This document shows, in pieces, positions 59,239-64,000 of a DNA stretch of 64,000 nucleotides. The position numbers were made by a program, and so were the translations under genes. Below the pieces are notes generated by a model. That model was not told the DNA's origin. It worked only from the letters and a program-made list of their open reading frames with translations, and made no database searches. Numbering within the stretch: position 1 is the stretch's first letter; every line of letters starts with the position of its first letter. Source of the stretch: Martelella lutilitoris (GTDB taxonomy: Bacteria > Pseudomonadota > Alphaproteobacteria > Rhizobiales > Rhizobiaceae); contig NZ_VCLB01000001.1 in assembly GCF_005924265.1 (NCBI RefSeq), positions 310,001 through 374,000 of the forward strand. Reading direction: 5' to 3'.

Positions 59239-59306
59239 GCCTTGCCAGTGTTTCGTTGGGGGCGGCGTTTCGGCGCCGCCTCTTCTTGCCGGGAGTTTCT
59301 TTCACG

Positions 59307-59900
59307 ATGAGCCGCCGGAAGCTCTCCACAGAAGAACGGGACTTGTGGATGAAGGTCGCGCGCACGGCCCGCCCGCTTCCCGGCAAGAAGCTGGAAAAGC
59401 CGGCATCCGCCCCGGAAAGTTTTCCCGACCTGATGAATGGCATTGTCGCTGACGGCAAAAAGACCGACACAGGAAAGACCAGCGTTTCGCCGCTGGCGCT
59501 GCCGAAGAAGCCGGAAGCGGAGAAGTCCCGCAGGCATCACCCGCTGGAACGGCCGGTCAAGCGCAAGCTGGCGAGCGGCCGGCTTGCAATCGACGCCAGG
59601 ATCGACCTGCACGGCCTGTTTCAGGACGAGGCGCATGCGCTGCTTCTGGCATTCCTGCACCGCGCCCATGACAGGGGACACCGGCATATTCTGGTGATCA
59701 CCGGCAAGGGCGGTTCGATCGGCAGCGACGGCGCGCTGAAGCGGGCCGTGCCGATGTGGTTTTCGCTGCCGGATTTCCGGCCGCTGATTTCGTCCTACGA
59801 GACGGCGGCCCGCCAGCATGGCGGCGAAGGCGCGCTCTACGTGCGCCTTGCCCGAAGAAGGGGACATGAGCATGACGCCGTTCGGAGAAGCCGTTCGTAA
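59307..59900 (+). CDS. Smr/MutS2-type domain protein
   Basis: A 197-aa protein with a C-terminal Smr domain: ARIDLHGLFQDEAHALLLAFLHRAHDRGHRHILVITGKGG. The DLHG and TGKG motifs are intact. The N-terminal 75 residues are basic and linker-like. Smr domains are nucleases or DNA/RNA-binding modules; in short proteins such as this the role is not clear, perhaps ribosome or recombination quality control. ATG 59307 is favoured over 59256, whose added leader is not conserved. It overlaps the XRE gene by 35 bases. Confidence 0.85.
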   Translation: MSRRKLSTEERDLWMKVARTARPLPGKKLEKPASAPESFPDLMNGIVADGKKTDTGKTSVSPLALPKKPEAEKSRRHHPLERPVKRKLASGRLAIDARIDLHGLFQDEAHALLLAFLHRAHDRGHRHILVITGKGGSIGSDGALKRAVPMWFSLPDFRPLISSYETAARQHGGEGALYVRLARRRGHEHDAVRRSRS

Positions 59901-60249
59901 GCTGAGGGCAGAGCGCGGCGTGTCGCAGAAAGAGATGGCCGAGGCCATCGGCGTTTCGGCGGCCTATCTCTCCGCGCTCGAGCATGGCCGACGCGGCAAG
60001 CCGAGTTTCGACTTTCTCCAGCGCGTGGCCGGCTATTTTCATATTATCTGGGACGATGCCGAGGCGCTGTTTGCCATCGCCGACCAGTCCGATCCGCGCG
60101 TCGTGATCGACACGGCAGGCCTTTCGGCCGCCCACACCGCCTTTGCCAACCGCCTGTCGCGCATCATCGGCCAGCTCGACGAAGAGGCGATCGGCGAACT
60201 CGACGGCCTTGTTGACCGGAAACTGGCCCCCTTATCCCTTCAAAAGTGA
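59866..60249 (+). CDS. XRE-family transcriptional regulator
   Basis: A 127-aa protein with an N-terminal HTH, FGEAVRKLRAERGVSQKEMAEAIGVSAAYLSALEHGRRGKPSFDFLQRVAGYFHIIWDDAEAL, and a C-terminal helical domain. It follows and overlaps the Smr gene, an arrangement found in Rhizobiaceae near gyrB. AGAAGGGG precedes ATG 59866; ATG 59872 is also possible. The target is unknown. Confidence 0.85.
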   Translation: MSMTPFGEAVRKLRAERGVSQKEMAEAIGVSAAYLSALEHGRRGKPSFDFLQRVAGYFHIIWDDAEALFAIADQSDPRVVIDTAGLSAAHTAFANRLSRIIGQLDEEAIGELDGLVDRKLAPLSLQK

Positions 60250-60453
60250 CGATCTTCACGAAATTTGAGGGAGATCAAAGATGAACGGCGGCAGTTTTAC
60301 TAGGGTGAAACTGCATTCGGGGCCTCGATACAGCTTCTGGCCAAGAGGTTCTCTGCATCCGGCCCTGCAAGACTTGTATGGGGCCTCGAATGCGAAGACG
60401 TTTCCCGCCGGTAAGCGCCTCCCGAACATTGCAAGCATTCCATGGAGAAGGTC

Positions 60454-60660
60454 ATGGCCCCGACGGCCGCCCAGTCCAATCGCGTCCGCAGCACTGCGGC
60501 AAACATCCCCTCGACCAACCAGATCATCCGCGACAGCTATCTCTACCTTCACTGGAACGGCATCCTGACCCATGACAGGGCCGAGCACGAGATGGCGACC
60601 TTCGCCGATGCGGCGCTGATCGAGCCCAATGAGCGCTGGACCCGCCGCAAGGCGGGCTGA
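60454..60660 (+). CDS. 68-aa small protein of unknown function
   Basis: The product MAPTAAQSNRVRSTAANIPSTNQ continues with SYLYLHWNGILTHDRAEHEMATFADAAL. It is soluble and has no known motif. GGAGAAGG lies 4 bases before ATG 60454, and third codon positions are strongly GC-rich, which supports translation. Other frames here are less biased. It is a single gene between two regulators. Confidence 0.6.
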   Translation: MAPTAAQSNRVRSTAANIPSTNQIIRDSYLYLHWNGILTHDRAEHEMATFADAALIEPNERWTRRKAG

Positions 60661-60865
60661 CTGACGTCTTTCCACTGCCTCGGTTTCGACTGACTACAGC
60701 ATTTCGCAGTCAGGTGGATTTACCTGTCGCCCGCGAAAATGCGCCAAAACAAAGAGAGAGCGGGTCTGCGTTTCCTTGATAGGCGCGACCGCTCTACCAA
60801 TTCCAGGCGGCGCCCCTGACGGGTGCCGCTTGTATTTTGCCTCGTAATGTAATAATTAAAGTTAC
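60661..60865. other. Leader of the Rrf2 gene with dyads
   Basis: 205 bp with no gene. It includes CTGACT-acagcatttcgc-AGTCAG around 60690-60713 and, at the right end, the A+T-rich dyad ATGTAA/TTACAT overlapping the Rrf2 start. Confidence 0.55.
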
Positions 60866-60867
60866 AT
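60847..60867. promoter_or_regulatory. Dyad ATGTAA-N9-TTACAT, candidate Rrf2 operator
   Basis: Perfect 6-bp arms separated by 9 A+T-rich bases, overlapping the ATG of the Rrf2 gene. Rrf2 proteins such as NsrR, CymR and IscR bind dyads of this kind near their own starts, so this is the likely autoregulatory site and also controls the downstream flavoprotein. Confidence 0.55.
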
Positions 60868-61312
60868 GAAAAGAGACAGTCGCCTTTCCTCCGTCCTCCA
60901 TGCCCTGCTCCATATGGCCGAACAGGACGACGAACCGATGACCTCCGAAGCGCTCGCGCGCTGCATGAACACCAATCCGGTGGTCGTTCGCCGCACGATG
61001 GGTCTCCTGCGCGAGGCAGGCCTCGTGACGTCTGCGCGCGGCCATGCCGGCGGCTGGCGGATTTCCGCCGACCTGGAAAAGGTTTCGCTCAGGCAATTGC
61101 ACGACGCTCTGGGCGAACCGGCGATCTTCGCCATCGGCAATCGCAGCGAAAACCCCTCCTGCCTCGTCGAGCAGGCGGTCAATGCCGCGCTCGACGATGC
61201 CTTTGCCGAGGCCGAGGCGCTGCTGCTGTCCCGCTTTTCAGACGTTTCCCTTGCCGATCTCGCGGCCGATTTCAAGCGGCGCCACGACGCCTGGCGCAGT
61301 CAAAAGGAATAG
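60866..61312 (+). CDS. Rrf2-family regulator
   Basis: A 148-aa protein. ALLHMAEQDDEPMTSEALARCMNTNPVVVRRTMGLLREAGLVTSARGHAGGWRISADLEKVSLRQLHDAL is the Rrf2 winged helix. Only two Cys are present (residues 33 and 97), not the three-Cys Fe-S cluster of IscR/NsrR, so it may sense a reactive electrophile or thiol oxidation through one Cys (NPSCLVEQ). The next gene starts 5 bp after its stop. It probably controls the thioredoxin-reductase-like partner. Confidence 0.85.
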   Translation: MKRDSRLSSVLHALLHMAEQDDEPMTSEALARCMNTNPVVVRRTMGLLREAGLVTSARGHAGGWRISADLEKVSLRQLHDALGEPAIFAIGNRSENPSCLVEQAVNAALDDAFAEAEALLLSRFSDVSLADLAADFKRRHDAWRSQKE

Positions 61313-61317
61313 ACTTC

Positions 61318-62199
61318 ATGGACTATGACGTCATCATCATCGGCGGCAGCTATGCCGGAATGGCCGCCGCCCTGCAGCTTCTGCGCGCTCGCCGGTCCGT
61401 GCTGGTGGTCGATGGCGGCAAAAGGCGCAACCGCTTCGCCAGCCACTCGCACGGCTTTCTTGGCCAGGACGGCGTCGAACCGGGCAAGATCGCCGCGGAC
61501 GCGCGCCGCCAGCTTGAAGCCTATCCGACCCTGACCTGGATCGACGCACTTGCCGAGAATGTCACGGGAAAGAAGGACGGGTTTTCGCTTACGCTTGCCG
61601 ACGGCACGGTCCATCGTGGCCGGCGGGTCCTGTTTGCAACAGGCGTTCGCGACGAATTGCCGAATATTGCGGGGCTTGAGGAACGCTGGGGAAAGCACGC
61701 CTTTCATTGCCCCTATTGCCACGGCTACGAGCTGAACGAAGGCGCGCTCGGCGTGATTGCCTCGGCCCCGACCTCCCTGCATCAGGCACAGCTAATCCCG
61801 GAATGGGGAAAGACGACATTCCTTCTGAACGGCGCGGTGACGCTCGACGCCGCGACCCGCGACGACCTCACCAGTCGCGGCGTCGCGATCGAGGAAACGC
61901 CGGTGGCCGGCATCGAGGGCAAGGCCGACATCCGCCTTGCCGACGGCCGCCTCCTGTCCTTTACCGGCCTTTTCGTGGCCTCGCGAACCGTTCCGGCCAC
62001 CTCCATTGCCGAGCGGTTCGGCTGCGCGCTGGAGGAAACCATGCTCGGCAGCCAGATCGTCACCGACGCGATGAAGGAAACCGGCATTGCCGGCGCCTTC
62101 GCCTGCGGCGATGCCGCCCGCTCGCCGCATTCGGTCTCGCTTGCCGTTGCCGACGGCGCCTGGGCCGGCGCCGCGCTTCACCGCTCTCTGGTCTTTTGA
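61318..62199 (+). CDS. Thioredoxin-reductase-like flavoprotein
   Basis: A 293-aa FAD/NAD(P)H protein. MDYDVIIIGGSYAGMAAALQLLRARRSVLVVDGG is the FAD site, and HCPYCHGYE carries the CxxC redox pair (about residues 133-136). GAFACGDAARSPHSVSLAVADGAWAG is the C-terminal FAD part. The NADPH motif between is weaker than in TrxB, as in the related TrxR-like (Rrf2-linked) enzymes. It likely reduces a small thiol or oxidised compound under control of the preceding Rrf2 gene. Confidence 0.85.
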   Translation: MDYDVIIIGGSYAGMAAALQLLRARRSVLVVDGGKRRNRFASHSHGFLGQDGVEPGKIAADARRQLEAYPTLTWIDALAENVTGKKDGFSLTLADGTVHRGRRVLFATGVRDELPNIAGLEERWGKHAFHCPYCHGYELNEGALGVIASAPTSLHQAQLIPEWGKTTFLLNGAVTLDAATRDDLTSRGVAIEETPVAGIEGKADIRLADGRLLSFTGLFVASRTVPATSIAERFGCALEETMLGSQIVTDAMKETGIAGAFACGDAARSPHSVSLAVADGAWAGAALHRSLVF

Positions 62200-62404
62200 G
62201 ACCTTCAGGCCGCACGGCAGAAATCCTGCCGGATTGACGAGTGGCGGGGCCAAAAGCCCCTGCCATTGAAACGGTCTAGGTTTATCCCCAATTTGACTGT
62301 AAAAGGGACCGCAGCGATTTGAGCGGAAACGGCTTTTCCCCTAAGCTTGGCGCTTGAAAAAGCAGTGATTCGGCGGTGTTTTGCGGGACCCGCCGCACCC
62401 CTGA

Positions 62405-64000
<1,596 letters not shown>

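Overview
This window (about 62% G+C by eye) comes from an alphaproteobacterial chromosome, most likely Hyphomicrobiales/Rhizobiaceae-like. Pointers are the secB-fxsA-Tim44-Smr-HTH-gyrB neighbourhood, a sitABCD operon followed by a Fur-family gene, GC-rich third codon positions and tightly overlapping genes. A complete ectoine operon with its own aspartokinase points to a salt-exposed, perhaps marine or halophytic, lifestyle. Species cannot be fixed from the sequence alone.

Left part (1-30860), chromosomal. (a) The end of a siderophore-type ABC ATPase is followed by two overlapping genes of unclear function. (b) 2190-10930 holds an unusual cluster: a membrane sulfatase-like phosphotransferase, a flippase-like membrane protein, a CDP-alcohol phosphatidyltransferase, GTP cyclohydrolase II, a BchC-like dehydrogenase, a degenerate 6-pyruvoyl-tetrahydropterin synthase homologue, a GT4 glycosyltransferase, a methyltransferase and a RibD-type reductase. 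(c) Then cytochrome b561, a PaaX-type regulator, ectR/ectABC/ask, two exported or membrane proteins, the dTDP-rhamnose operon rfbCBDA, bacterioferritin, an SQR-like flavoprotein, the Mn/Fe transporter sitABCD with a Fur-family regulator, and a MetE-C-like protein.

Middle (30898-50622), a genomic island of about 19.7 kb in tRNA-Thr(CGT). The host tRNA gene is split in the anticodon loop: its 3' half lies at 30861-30906 and its 5' half at 50614-50652. The island carries an intact identical tRNA-Thr at 50441-50516. Cargo, left to right: a ubiquitin-like conjugation operon (Ubl, E2-E1 fusion, DUF6527 and two small proteins) with a divergent XRE/ImmA pair; a type I restriction-modification operon with an extra S-like/DUF2188 gene, a YgjP-type metallopeptidase and a PD-(D/E)XK protein; a tyrosine integrase; an AlpA and primase/VapE replication module with an iteron-like inverted repeat cluster behind it; and a Panacea (SocA-like) toxin-antitoxin pair. 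There are no conjugation or virion genes, so it resembles a satellite-like defence island.

Right part (50653-64000), chromosomal: folE, an EamA exporter, a glyoxalase, a small P-loop protein, an MliC-like lysozyme inhibitor, a phosphate acetyl/butyryltransferase-like enzyme, a single Hsp70-like protein, then secB, fxsA, a Tim44-like protein, an Smr protein, an XRE regulator, an Rrf2 regulator with a thioredoxin-reductase-like flavoprotein, and the first 525 codons of gyrB. Several intergenic regions carry nested palindromes of the repeat type common in rhizobial genomes.

All family assignments were made by reading motifs by eye; no database search was run.
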